A stretch of 64,000 nt of DNA, from contig NZ_DATIND010000046.1 in NCBI RefSeq assembly GCF_035474595.1, forward strand, positions 186,001 to 250,000, read 5' to 3'. Every line of letters begins with the position of its first letter. Position 1 is the first letter of the stretch. Made by a program: the position numbers and the translations under genes. This document shows positions 9,479 through 16,552 of this stretch, in pieces. The DNA is from Longimicrobium sp. GTDB taxonomy: Bacteria > Gemmatimonadota > Gemmatimonadetes > Longimicrobiales > Longimicrobiaceae. The notes below the pieces were generated by a model that did no database searches, was not told where the DNA came from, and saw only the letters and a program-made list of their open reading frames with translations.

Positions 9479-9994
9479 GTGGACCACCTCAAGACGCTGA
9501 TCCGCGACGTACCCGACTTTCCCGTCGAAGGCATCCTTTTCCGCGACGTGACGCCGCTGCTGCGCGCGCCCGGCGCGCTGCGCGAGGTGGTGACGCACCT
9601 CGCCGAGCGCTACCGCGACGCGCGGATCGACGTGGTGGCGGGGATCGAGTCGCGCGGCTTCATCTTCGGCGCGCCGCTGGCGCTGGAGCTGGGCGTGGGC
9701 TTCGTCCCCATCCGCAAGGTGGGCAAGCTCCCCGCCGAGAAGATCCACCGCGAGTACGCGCTGGAGTACGGCACCGCCGCGCTGGAGATGCACGTCGACG
9801 GCGTCCGATCCGGCGAGCGCGTGCTGCTGATCGACGACCTGCTGGCCACCGGCGGCACCGCCTCCGCCAGCGCGCACCTGGTCGAGCAGCTCGGCGGCCA
9901 GGTGGCGGCGATCGCCTTCCTCGTCGAGCTCGGCTTCCTGGGCGGCCGCAAGCTGTTGCAGAACCACGACGTGTACGCGATGCTGGAGTACTGA
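9479..9994 (+). CDS. apt: Adenine phosphoribosyltransferase
   Basis: This 171-residue enzyme makes AMP from adenine and phosphoribosyl pyrophosphate (purine salvage). The N-terminus reads IRDVPDFPVEGILFRDVTPLL, typical of Apt. The base-recognition region GIESRGFIFGAPLA and the PRPP loop VLLIDDLLATGGTA are intact. The start is the GTG at 9479; no Shine-Dalgarno sequence is visible upstream. A strong terminator follows. Whether it is transcribed with the mreB-like gene is unclear, because a long palindrome separates them. Confidence 0.95.
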   Translation: MDHLKTLIRDVPDFPVEGILFRDVTPLLRAPGALREVVTHLAERYRDARIDVVAGIESRGFIFGAPLALELGVGFVPIRKVGKLPAEKIHREYALEYGTAALEMHVDGVRSGERVLLIDDLLATGGTASASAHLVEQLGGQVAAIAFLVELGFLGGRKLLQNHDVYAMLEY

Positions 9995-10017
9995 TCCTCC
10001 ATCGGGATTTCGCGAAG

Positions 10018-10054
10018 AAGCCCCTCGCCCGGAAGCACTCGGGCGGGGGGCTTT
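10018..10054 (+). terminator. Intrinsic terminator of apt
   Basis: The stem AAGCCCCTCGCCCG pairs, with one G:U-type imperfection, with CGGGCGGGGGGCTT, followed by TGCG. Confidence 0.75.
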
Positions 10055-10085
10055 GCGATGGATCAAGCCGAGCCCAGGCAGGATC

Positions 10086-10142
10086 AGGGGAATGGAATTC
10101 CCCTGCAACAACAGCACAAAGTCCCTGCGGGACTGCGGCCTC
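10086..10142. repeat. REP-like hairpin element (family D)
   Basis: The element consists of GGAATTCCCC, the box GCAACAACAGCACAA, and the hairpin AGTCCC-TGC-GGGACT. The box-plus-hairpin unit recurs at 10640, 10768 and 12568, and in variant form elsewhere. Confidence 0.8.
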
Positions 10143-10190
10143 GGGACCCGGAGCCCGGGGCTTGGGTTCGGTACGCACCCCGGTCGGTTA

Positions 10191-10532
10191 TCACCGCATG
10201 AACCAGAGTACGTGGCCGCAGCGGAGGCAGATGTAGTTCTCGGCGGACGGGTTTGCCCAGTCGATCCCGAAGAATGAGGCGCCGCGGGTGTCCATCAGCG
10301 TTTTGCGGGTCCAGAACCGGTCGTGCGCGCAGATGGGGCAAGGCACCTGGCGTCCCTGAACCACCAACGAGGTGCCCTCCTCCCGCTTTACCTGCGCCGA
10401 CGGGAGCCGCGCGCCGATCTCCCCGGGGAGCGTTTCGCCGCACTTCGAGCACCACGCGTACGGATGGTCGCTCCAGATCGTGGCACCGCACGACGGGCAC
10501 TTCCCGATCTCCTGCCGCTCCGCCTTGCTCAT
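10191..10532 (-). CDS. Double zinc-ribbon protein of unknown function
   Basis: This 113-residue cytoplasmic protein carries four CxxC knuckles: CPSC and CSKC near the N-terminus (residues about 12-33), then CPIC (about 66) and CLRC (about 103). They would form two zinc ribbons. The second half ends in YICLRCGHVLWFM, typical of small nucleic-acid-binding or adaptor proteins of unknown role. The start at 10532 has GGAG about nine bases upstream. REP-like elements lie on both sides, so it is probably transcribed alone. Confidence 0.8.
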   Translation of the reverse strand: MSKAERQEIGKCPSCGATIWSDHPYAWCSKCGETLPGEIGARLPSAQVKREEGTSLVVQGRQVPCPICAHDRFWTRKTLMDTRGASFFGIDWANPSAENYICLRCGHVLWFMR

Positions 10533-10639
10533 GACCGCGCTCCATCAACGGTGAAACCGCTCGCCGGCCGTTCGGCCGCGTACGATCTATGTCGTTGCGC
10601 TGCATGAGGTTTCGTCGCGGCAGCCGCCCTCGCACCGGG

Positions 10640-10690
10640 CGAATGAATTCGCGGCAACAACAGCACAAAGTCCCTGCGGGACTGCCCCCC
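10640..10690. repeat. REP-like hairpin element (family D), forward copy
   Basis: GAATGAATTCGCGGCAACAACAG box followed by the AGTCCC-TGC-GGGACT hairpin. It pairs with the inverted copy at 10768-10820, giving a BIME-like couple in a 325-base gene-free stretch that holds nothing else recognisable. Confidence 0.8.
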
Positions 10691-10767
10691 GGCTTCCCGG
10701 CGAGTCGGCAGCACCGCTGTTGGAGAGCCAATGCAACACCGGTGCAGGCGATCAGCCCGGATGCATG

Positions 10768-10820
10768 ACAGCAGTCCCGCAGGGACTTTGTGCTGTTGTT
10801 GCCCCCGAATTCCATTCGGG
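10768..10820. repeat. REP-like hairpin element (family D), inverted copy
   Basis: GCAGTCCCGCAGGGACTTTG followed by the complement of the ACAACAG box and a GAATTCCATTC flank. It is the mirror image of the copy at 10640-10690. Confidence 0.8.
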
Positions 10821-10857
10821 GTAAGGGGAAGAGAGAAGCCGGCCACCCCACCCCCGA

Positions 10858-12348
10858 TCACCCCTCCCGCAGCTCCACCGTCCGCACCTGCCGCGTCGCC
10901 AGGTCGATCACCCGCAGCGCGTGGTTGTTGGTGTCGGCCACGTACGCCCGCGCGCCGTCGGGCGTCACGGAGATGCCGCCCGGCTCCCAGAAGCGCGCCG
11001 CTTCCCCATCCCCATCCATCAGCCCCGCCTCGCCCGAGCCGGCGAAGGCGCGGGCCTCGCGGGTGTACGGATCGACCGTCTTCACACGGTGGTTGTAGGT
11101 GTCGGCGACGAGCAGCTTCCGCTCGCCCGGCCACCACGCCAGCCCCTGCGCGTGCTGCAGCCGCACGTCGTCGCCGGTGCCGTCCTGGTCGCCGAAGTCG
11201 AAGAGGCCGGTGCCCACGATCGTGCGCACGTCCGCCCCCGCCACGGCGTAGCGGATCGCCGACGACTCCGCGTCGGCGAACCAGATGCGGTTGCCATCCG
11301 TGGCGATGCCGCTGGGCTGCGCGAGCGCCGCCAGCGGCAGCTCCGCGTCGTACACCTCCTCCGCGCCGGAGCCCGCGAACACCTCCGCCGCGCCCGCGTC
11401 CGGATCGATGCGCCAGAGCTGGTGCGGGCCGGCCATCGCCACATACAGCCGCCCGTCCTTCCACAGCAGGTCCCATGGCGAGTTCAGCGGCGTGTCCAGC
11501 GCCGGGCCGCCCTGGTAGCGCTGCCGCGCCTGGTCGCCCACGCCCGCCACCGTCGCCACCCGCTCGCCGTTCAGGTCGATCGCGCGGACCAGGTGATTGC
11601 CGGTGTCGGCGACGTAGAGGGTGCGGTCCGCCAGCGCCAGCCCGTGCGGCGCGCGGAAGGCGGCGGAGCCCGCATCGCCGTCCATCCACCCCGCCTCCCC
11701 CGAGCCGTAGGCGCGCAGCACCCGCCCGCTCGCGCCGCCGCCGTCCAGCGCCACCTGCAGCACGCGGTGGTGCCCCGTATCGGCCACGAACAGCTGCCCG
11801 TCCGCCGCCGCGTGCGCCTTCGCGGGGAAGCGCAGGATCCCCGGCTCTGGCGGCTGCGTCTGCGGCACGAAGGGGGCGGGCGCTCCGCCCATCTTCCCCG
11901 CCCTGCGCAGCGCGTCCACGAACTCGCCGATCACCGGCGTCAGCTGCTCGGCCGTCACCTCGCCGGGCTGCATCCCCAGCACGTAGCCATCGGGAGATAC
12001 CACCGCCAGCGTGGGCCAGGCGTTCACCGTGTACTCGCGCCAGGTGCGGAACTGCCGGTCGTTCAGCACGGGGTGATGCACGCCCAGCCGCTCGCAGGCG
12101 CGGGCGATGTTGGCCGTCACCCGCTCGTTGATGAACTTCCCCGAGTGCACGCCGGCCACGATCACCTCGTCGGGAAAGCGCCGCTCCAGCTCGGCCAGCT
12201 CGGGGATCATGTGAAGACAATTGATGCAGCCGTAGGTCCAGAAATCGAGCACCAGGATGCGCCCGCGGAAGTCCGCCAGCGTGAGATGCCGCCCGCCGGT
12301 GTTGATCCACTCCAGCTCGGGCCTGAAGTCGGGTGCGCGTACCGCCAT
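10858..12348 (-). CDS. Thioredoxin-fold/NHL-repeat protein (NHLRC2-like)
   Basis: This 496-residue protein has an N-terminal thioredoxin-like domain (about residues 10-160) with the redox motif YGCINCLHM. It is followed by a six-bladed NHL beta-propeller with repeats such as VADTGHHRVL, VADTGNHLVRAID and VADTYNHRVKTVD. This is the order found in NHLRC2. No signal peptide is visible once the start is set at 12348, where GGAG lies eight bases upstream; the frame before that is translated REP sequence. A thiol-disulfide role is inferred from the CxxC; the partner is unknown. Confidence 0.88.
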   Translation of the reverse strand: MAVRAPDFRPELEWINTGGRHLTLADFRGRILVLDFWTYGCINCLHMIPELAELERRFPDEVIVAGVHSGKFINERVTANIARACERLGVHHPVLNDRQFRTWREYTVNAWPTLAVVSPDGYVLGMQPGEVTAEQLTPVIGEFVDALRRAGKMGGAPAPFVPQTQPPEPGILRFPAKAHAAADGQLFVADTGHHRVLQVALDGGGASGRVLRAYGSGEAGWMDGDAGSAAFRAPHGLALADRTLYVADTGNHLVRAIDLNGERVATVAGVGDQARQRYQGGPALDTPLNSPWDLLWKDGRLYVAMAGPHQLWRIDPDAGAAEVFAGSGAEEVYDAELPLAALAQPSGIATDGNRIWFADAESSAIRYAVAGADVRTIVGTGLFDFGDQDGTGDDVRLQHAQGLAWWPGERKLLVADTYNHRVKTVDPYTREARAFAGSGEAGLMDGDGEAARFWEPGGISVTPDGARAYVADTNNHALRVIDLATRQVRTVELREG

Positions 12349-12425
12349 TGCCGTGCTCCGATCGGTTGGGGGGAAGATGGAGAAGGTCGATGCGCCGGCG
12401 CGCGGGCGCAACCTCTCTGGAAGGC

Positions 12426-12475
12426 GAATGAATTCGCGGCAACAACGGCCCGAAGTCCGCCTTCGCGCCGCCTTC
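12426..12475. repeat. REP-like hairpin element (family D), variant
   Basis: GAATGAATTCGCGGCAACAACGG box, then AGTCCGCCTTCGCG arms facing CGCGGACT. It is the variant with a CGGCC rather than CAGCA box, and is inverted relative to the copy at 12568. The stretch between the two, and on to the promoter at 12784, shows no gene. Confidence 0.7.
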
Positions 12476-12567
12476 GCGGACTCCGCTTCCAGCATCCGGG
12501 CGGATTGCCAGCACTGTGCAGCCGAGCCTTTCCGGCACCGGTTCCGCCACCTGCGCGAAAGCCGGAG

Positions 12568-12618
12568 AGCAGTCCCGCAGGGACTTTGTGCTGTTGTTGC
12601 CGCGAATTCATTCGCCTT
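12568..12618. repeat. REP-like hairpin element (family D), inverted copy
   Basis: GCAGTCCCGCAGGGACTTTG, the complement of the ACAACAG box, and CGCGAATTCATTCGCC. It forms an inverted pair with the element at 12426. Confidence 0.8.
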
Positions 12619-12783
12619 TCCCGCAAGGACGGGGGAATTGACGGGCGATTCCGGAGAGCGGGAAGCAGATGAAACGTTTGCGGTGGATTAATCGTCATCT
12701 ACGGTAGGAACTTCGGGAACCTGGGGCGGGCCCGGCGGTATTCCACCTGTGCGAACGAGGGCCGGCCCGCGCGTTCTTTCCCG

Positions 12784-12812
12784 TTGACGGGGCACGGAGG
12801 GCGCACTACCTT
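12784..12812 (+). promoter_or_regulatory. Sigma70-type promoter of the primary sigma gene
   Basis: TTGACG and TACCTT are separated by 17 bases. The predicted start near 12819 leaves a leader of about 340 bases before the sigma factor start codon. Confidence 0.75.
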
Positions 12813-12818
12813 GTGCGC

Positions 12819-13059
12819 CCCCCACGCTCCGCGAGGGCGTACCGGCGGCAGACTTTTCACCCCTTTTCGGCAGCATGAGCTTCACCGTGGCAAGCACCCG
12901 GCAACACCCCGGCCATGACCGGGAGCGGCTCCGCGCAGCGATGCGCGGGGTGGGGTGCTTCGGCACGGGAAGGGGGCGGGAGCAGGCGTAGGCGCGGAAA
13001 TCCGCGTCCCGCACCGTTTCCCGCCCGGCCGCACCCGCAGCGCCGGGCGGATTTGTTTT
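12819..13059 (+). other. Structured leader RNA or small RNA upstream of rpoD
   Basis: Several nested stems can be drawn by eye. AAGCACCC plus CACCCCG (from 12892) pairs with CGGGGTG plus GGGTGCTT (ending 12960). A CGCGCA-GCGA-TGCGCG hairpin lies inside. The stretch from CGGGAA (about 12966) pairs back with TTTCCCG (about 13018). It ends in a terminator-like hairpin at 13021-13059. No riboswitch, 6S, RNase P, SRP or tmRNA signature was found. It may be an attenuated leader or a separate small RNA. Confidence 0.4.
13021..13059 (+). terminator. Terminator-like hairpin inside the rpoD leader
   Basis: CCGCCCGGC pairs with GCCGGGCGG across a 12-base loop and is followed by ATTTGTTTTC, the best T-run of any hairpin in the window. 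It lies 99 bases before the sigma factor start codon, so it would stop most transcripts from the promoter at 12784 unless relieved. Confidence 0.6.
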
Positions 13060-13157
13060 CCGGCGGGCAGACCTTTTGCAGAACCGGCCCCATTTCCGGC
13101 CCGCGCCGGCCACAACGGCAGGCGGGCCTCCGTGAAGGCGGAGAGGCGACAGAAGAC

Positions 13158-14081
13158 ATGGCTACGGCAGCGCGCAAGAGCACGAACACCCCGGCACGCA
13201 AGCGCAAGCGTACGGCCACCCGGCCGGACGGCGAGTTCGGCGCGCCCAACGAGGACCAGAGCAGTCTCGACCAGTACCTCAAGGAGGTGAGCACGCACAA
13301 GCTGCTCACCCCCGCCGAGGAGATCGAGCTGGGCCGCCGCGCGCGCGCGGGTGAGGAAGACGCCGTCAACGAGCTCACGCGGGCCAACCTGCGCTTCGTG
13401 ATCTCGGTGGCCAAGAAGTACCAGAACCGCGGTGTGTCCCTCTCGGACCTGATCCAGGAGGGGAACGTGGGGCTGGTGACGGCCGCGCGGAAGTTCGACC
13501 CGGACCAGGGGGTGAAGTTCATCTCCTACGCCGTGTGGTGGATCCGCCAGGCCATCCTGTCGGCGCTGGCCAACCAGGGGCGCAGCGTGCGCGTGCCCCT
13601 GAACCGCGCCAGCGACCTGGCCAAGATCTTCCGCGAGCGCGAGCGCCTGAAGCAGGAGCTGCGGCGCGACCCCACGCCGCAGGAGCTCAGCGAGGCCACG
13701 GGGCTGTCCACCGAGATCGTGGAGAGCCTGCAGACGCTGAACGCCGCCGAGATCCGGCTGGACGCGCCCATCGGCGACAGCGACGACAGCCAGCTGATGG
13801 ACCGCTTCATCGCCGAGGAGGCGATCGTCACCGAGGACGAGGTGGAGGAGCGGCTGCTTTCCGAGCGGGTGGAGCGTGCGCTGGGCACGCTGCAGCCGCG
13901 CGACGCCAAGGTGCTGAAGCTGTACTTCGGGCTGGAGGGCGGGCGCGAGCACACGCTCGAGGAGATCGGCGACATCCTGGGCGTGACCCGCGAGCGCATC
14001 CGCCAGCTGCGCGACCGCGCGCTCAAGCGCCTGCGCGAGGGCGAGATGGGCGAGGCGCTGGCCTCCTTCGCCACCGCATGA
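13158..14081 (+). CDS. rpoD: Primary RNA polymerase sigma factor (short FCB-type RpoD/SigA)
   Basis: This 307-residue sigma70 factor has regions 1.2 (SLDQYLKEVSTHKLLTPAEE), 2 (NLRFVISVAKKYQNRGVSL and FISYAVWWIRQAIL), 3 and 4 (LEEIGDILGVTRERIRQLRD). It has no large region 1.1 and no non-conserved insert. That short plan, and the wording of region 2, match the primary sigma factor of Bacteroidetes and relatives rather than E. coli RpoD. The start at 13158 is the ATG nearest the family N-terminus; the purine-rich stretch GGAGAGGCGACAGAAGA precedes it. It is likely the housekeeping sigma, but a group 2 paralogue cannot be excluded from this window. Confidence 0.88.
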   Translation: MATAARKSTNTPARKRKRTATRPDGEFGAPNEDQSSLDQYLKEVSTHKLLTPAEEIELGRRARAGEEDAVNELTRANLRFVISVAKKYQNRGVSLSDLIQEGNVGLVTAARKFDPDQGVKFISYAVWWIRQAILSALANQGRSVRVPLNRASDLAKIFRERERLKQELRRDPTPQELSEATGLSTEIVESLQTLNAAEIRLDAPIGDSDDSQLMDRFIAEEAIVTEDEVEERLLSERVERALGTLQPRDAKVLKLYFGLEGGREHTLEEIGDILGVTRERIRQLRDRALKRLREGEMGEALASFATA

Positions 14082-14105
14082 GCGGGCGCGACGGGAGGGA
14101 AACGA

Positions 14106-14143
14106 GGGCACTCCGCCACGCGGCGGAGTGCCCTTCGCTTTCT
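14106..14143 (+). terminator. Intrinsic terminator of rpoD
   Basis: A perfect 12-bp stem, GGGCACTCCGCC with GGCGGAGTGCCC, ACGC loop, followed by TTCGCTTT. Confidence 0.85.
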
Positions 14144-14147
14144 CCAA

Positions 14148-14226
14148 AGTGCGGAAGTGCGGAAGTGCGCGAGTGCGTGAGTGCGTCCGGACCCGGCGCA
14201 CTCCCGCACTCACGCACGTCCGCACT
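14148..14226. repeat. GTGCGGAA octamer inverted repeat (family C)
   Basis: Units of GTGCGGAA/GTGCGCGA/GTGCGTGA on the left face CACTCCCG/CACTCACG units on the right, so the whole can fold back. It ends 12 bases before the rsgA start codon and therefore lies in its leader. Confidence 0.8.
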
Positions 14227-14238
14227 GGGGTTCCCGCC

Positions 14239-15150
14239 ATGCTGACCGGCACCGTTCTCCGCAAGCAGGGCGGCGTGTACGAGGTGGAAACCGCCGAGGG
14301 CCTGCGCGACGCGGTGCTGCGCGGCAAGCTGAAGCGCGACGACCGCTCGGGCGACATGGTGGTGGTCGGCGACCGCGTGGACATGGACCGCGAGCAGGCG
14401 GGAACCGACGCCGCGTGGGCCATCATGCGCGTGCACGACCGCTCCACGGTGCTGGCCCGCCGCGCGCCGGGAAAGGCGCCGCGCGCCAAGGTCATCGCCG
14501 CCAACCTGGACCAGGTGCTGATCGTGTTCGCCGCGGCCAACCCCGCGCCGCACCTGCGCATGCTGGACCGCTTCCTGGTCATCGCCGCCGACGCCGACAT
14601 CCGCCCCGTGATCGTGGTGAACAAGACGGACGTGTCGGGCGAGGACGAGGCGCGGCGCACCTTCGCCCCCTATGTGGCGGCGGGGTACGACGTGCTTTTC
14701 ACCGCGGCCAAGCGCGGCGTGGGGGTCGAGGACGTGCGCGGCGCCATCTGCGGATGCACGTCGGCGCTCGCGGGGCCGTCGGGGGTGGGAAAGAGCAGCC
14801 TGCTGAACGCGGTGCAGCCCGGGCTGGGGCTGCGCGTGGCCGAGATCAGCGAGGCGGTGAACAAGGGGCGCCACACCACCGTCACCGCGCAGCTCATCCC
14901 GCTGGAGTGCGGCGGGTACGTGGCCGACACTCCGGGCCTGCGCGAGCTGGGGCTGTGGGAGATCGACCGCGACCAGCTGCAGTTCTACTTCCCCGAGTTC
15001 GAGGCGCTGCTGGGCGGCTGCCGCTACCCCACCTGCACGCACGTGCACGAGCCCGGCTGCGCCATCCAGGACGCCGCCGCGGCGGGCAAGCTGGATGCGG
15101 GCCGATACGAGAGCTACCGGCGGATGATGACGGGCGAGGACGAAGAGTAG
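14239..15150 (+). CDS. rsgA: Ribosome small-subunit maturation GTPase RsgA
   Basis: This 303-residue circularly permuted GTPase assists late 30S assembly. An N-terminal OB fold (about 1-75) precedes the GTPase domain, in which G4 (NKTD, about 134) comes before G1 (GPSGVGKSS) and G3 (DTPG). The permuted order is diagnostic of the family. The C-terminal zinc-binding module has CRYPTCTHVHEPGC. Start at 14239; the preceding octamer repeat leaves no clear Shine-Dalgarno sequence. It follows the primary sigma gene but a strong terminator separates them. Confidence 0.95.
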   Translation: MLTGTVLRKQGGVYEVETAEGLRDAVLRGKLKRDDRSGDMVVVGDRVDMDREQAGTDAAWAIMRVHDRSTVLARRAPGKAPRAKVIAANLDQVLIVFAAANPAPHLRMLDRFLVIAADADIRPVIVVNKTDVSGEDEARRTFAPYVAAGYDVLFTAAKRGVGVEDVRGAICGCTSALAGPSGVGKSSLLNAVQPGLGLRVAEISEAVNKGRHTTVTAQLIPLECGGYVADTPGLRELGLWEIDRDQLQFYFPEFEALLGGCRYPTCTHVHEPGCAIQDAAAAGKLDAGRYESYRRMMTGEDEE

Positions 15151-15174
15151 GGGGATTCGATTCCCCAGACGGAC

Positions 15175-15211
15175 GAAGAGCCGCGGAGGAGCGATTCCCC
15201 CGCGGCTCTTC
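15175..15211 (+). terminator. Intrinsic terminator of rsgA
   Basis: A perfect 12-bp stem GAAGAGCCGCGG with CCGCGGCTCTTC, 13-base loop. Confidence 0.75.
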
Positions 15212-15317
15212 ACGTCCATCCGACCTGATCCTGAGCTGAGTCGTCCGCCTGCGCGCGTCCGGGGAGGATGGAAGGAGATCAGTCCTGAGCGCCGGTGCCG
15301 CGGAGTGAGCGGATCAG

Positions 15318-15387
15318 CCTCGCGCAGTTTGCGAGGCTTCCCATAGTTGTTGCTGCAACGCTGCAACTTCAGTCGCCGGTGACCGGC
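15318..15387. repeat. Long REP-like element, first of two copies
   Basis: CCTCGCGCAGTTTGCGAGG is a small hairpin, followed by CTTCCC, TTGTTGCTGC and CTTCAGTCGCCGGTGACCGG. An almost identical copy is at 55342-55403, 40 kb away. This copy has a short duplicated CAACGCTG segment that the other lacks. Confidence 0.8.
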
Positions 15388-15443
15388 TGCGCGCGGGCCT
15401 TTCTATCTACTCAGCCATCCTCCGAGTCTTTCCGCCTTCAAGA

Positions 15444-15623
15444 TCAGGCCGGGCTCGCGAAGGTGTCCGTCGGGCACACGCCGCAGGCGGAGAGCTCGCT
15501 GATGCACTGGCGGTACGAGTCGTGGTCCGCCTGCGCCTCGTCGTCGCTCAGCACGGCGGAGGTGGCGAACGACTGCACGCGCAGGTTGGAGAGGTCGAGT
15601 CGCGTCCGTTTCATCTTCGCCAT
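15444..15623 (-). CDS. Small leader-type peptide with cysteine-rich tail, RiPP-precursor-like
   Basis: This is a 59-residue peptide (56 if the second ATG at 15614 is used). A basic start and the amphipathic leader LDLSNLRVQSFATSA are followed by an acidic linker DDEAQAD. The tail contains three cysteines (Cys40, Cys47, Cys50) plus Ser and Thr. The pattern of a conserved L-x-x-L-x-V-x-S-F leader and a variable Cys/Ser/Thr tail is what RiPP precursors look like. No modifying enzyme lies next to it, so the call is inference. A weak TTGCGC-17-GACATT promoter can be drawn upstream. It is divergent from nothing and shares the strand of udgB. Confidence 0.6.
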   Translation of the reverse strand: MAKMKRTRLDLSNLRVQSFATSAVLSDDEAQADHDSYRQCISELSACGVCPTDTFASPA

Positions 15624-15724
15624 CCTGTCTGGGGGGAGAGATCGTTCGCGCCGGATCGCCGTCCGCGGCGAGGCGGTGTGACGGAATGTCGGACCGGATC
15701 CGGCGCGGCGCAACGATCCCCTGA

Positions 15725-16411
15725 TCATCCCCCGTCCTCGTCGATCGCCCGGCGCGCGGCGGTGAAGACGGCGTCGAGCATGGGCTCGGTCAGGCGGCCG
15801 GTGAAGGTGTTCTGCTGGCTGGGGTGGTACGAGCCGATGAGCGTGAGCCCCGACGCCAGCCGCGCCTCGGCCGCGTGCCCGAACTTCGGCAGCGGCGTGG
15901 GGAGCGCGTGGCCGGCGTCGCGCAGAAGGCGCAGGGCGCCATCCCACGCGAACTTCCCCAGGCAGACGATGGCCCGCAGGTTCGGCAGCGCCGCCAGCTC
16001 GGCCACGGCGAACGGGAAGCAGGCGTCGCGCTCGTCGGGGAGCGGCTTGTTGTCGGGTGGCGCGCACTTCACCGCGGCGGTGATCCACGCGTCCGTCACC
16101 GCCAGGCCGTCGCCGCGGTGCGTGCTGGTGGGCTGGTTGGCGAAGCCCGCGCGGTGCAGCGCCGCGTACAGCCAGTCGCCGCTGCGGTCGCCGGTGAACA
16201 CGCGGCCGGTGCGGTTGCCGCCGTGCGCCGCCGGGGCCAGCCCCAGGATCAGCAGCCGCGCCGCGGGGTCGCCGAAGCCCGGGATCGGCCGCCCCCAGTA
16301 CTCCTCGTTGCGGTACGCGCGCCGCTTCTCGCGCGCCACCTGCTCGCGCCACTCCACCAGCCGCGCGCACCGGCGGCAGGCGACCACTTCGTTTTCGATG
16401 ACCTTCAGCAT
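15725..16411 (-). CDS. udgB: Family 5 uracil-DNA glycosylase
   Basis: This 228-residue DNA repair enzyme removes uracil (and in family 5 also other deaminated bases) from DNA. The family 5 active-site motif GLAPAAHGGNRTGRVFTGD (about residues 54-72) and the second motif GSYHPSQQNTFTGRLT are present. Four cysteines for a 4Fe-4S cluster are visible: the CRRC pair near residues 13-16, one in AAVKCAPPDN and one in AIVCLGKFAW. The start was set at 16411 because the family begins close to the CRRC pair. No good ribosome-binding site is seen, and the frame extends upstream into terminator sequence. Confidence 0.9.
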   Translation of the reverse strand: MLKVIENEVVACRRCARLVEWREQVAREKRRAYRNEEYWGRPIPGFGDPAARLLILGLAPAAHGGNRTGRVFTGDRSGDWLYAALHRAGFANQPTSTHRGDGLAVTDAWITAAVKCAPPDNKPLPDERDACFPFAVAELAALPNLRAIVCLGKFAWDGALRLLRDAGHALPTPLPKFGHAAEARLASGLTLIGSYHPSQQNTFTGRLTEPMLDAVFTAARRAIDEDGG

Positions 16412-16488
16412 GCCGGGCGTGCGGTGAAATCGGGTTGACGGGGGATGGATCGCATTCTCCCGCACAGGTTTACACCGCAAACGCATAA

Positions 16489-16528
16489 AAGCGCCGCACC
16501 CGCCGGCGATCCGGCGGGTGCGGCGCTT
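16489..16528 (-). terminator. Intrinsic terminator of the proline-rich lipoprotein gene
   Basis: A perfect 18-bp stem AAGCGCCGCACCCGCCGG with its complement and loop CGAT, followed by TTATGCG on the minus strand. Confidence 0.85.
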
Positions 16529-16552
16529 CATCTTCATCTCCCGTCCAGGCCG

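Noticed and set aside
12819-13059. Structured RNA as RNase P, 6S, SRP or tmRNA
   Set aside because: None of the conserved blocks of these RNAs (for example GAGGAAAGTCC of RNase P, the SRP tetraloop, the tRNA-like end of tmRNA) is present; only a generic structured leader is claimed.
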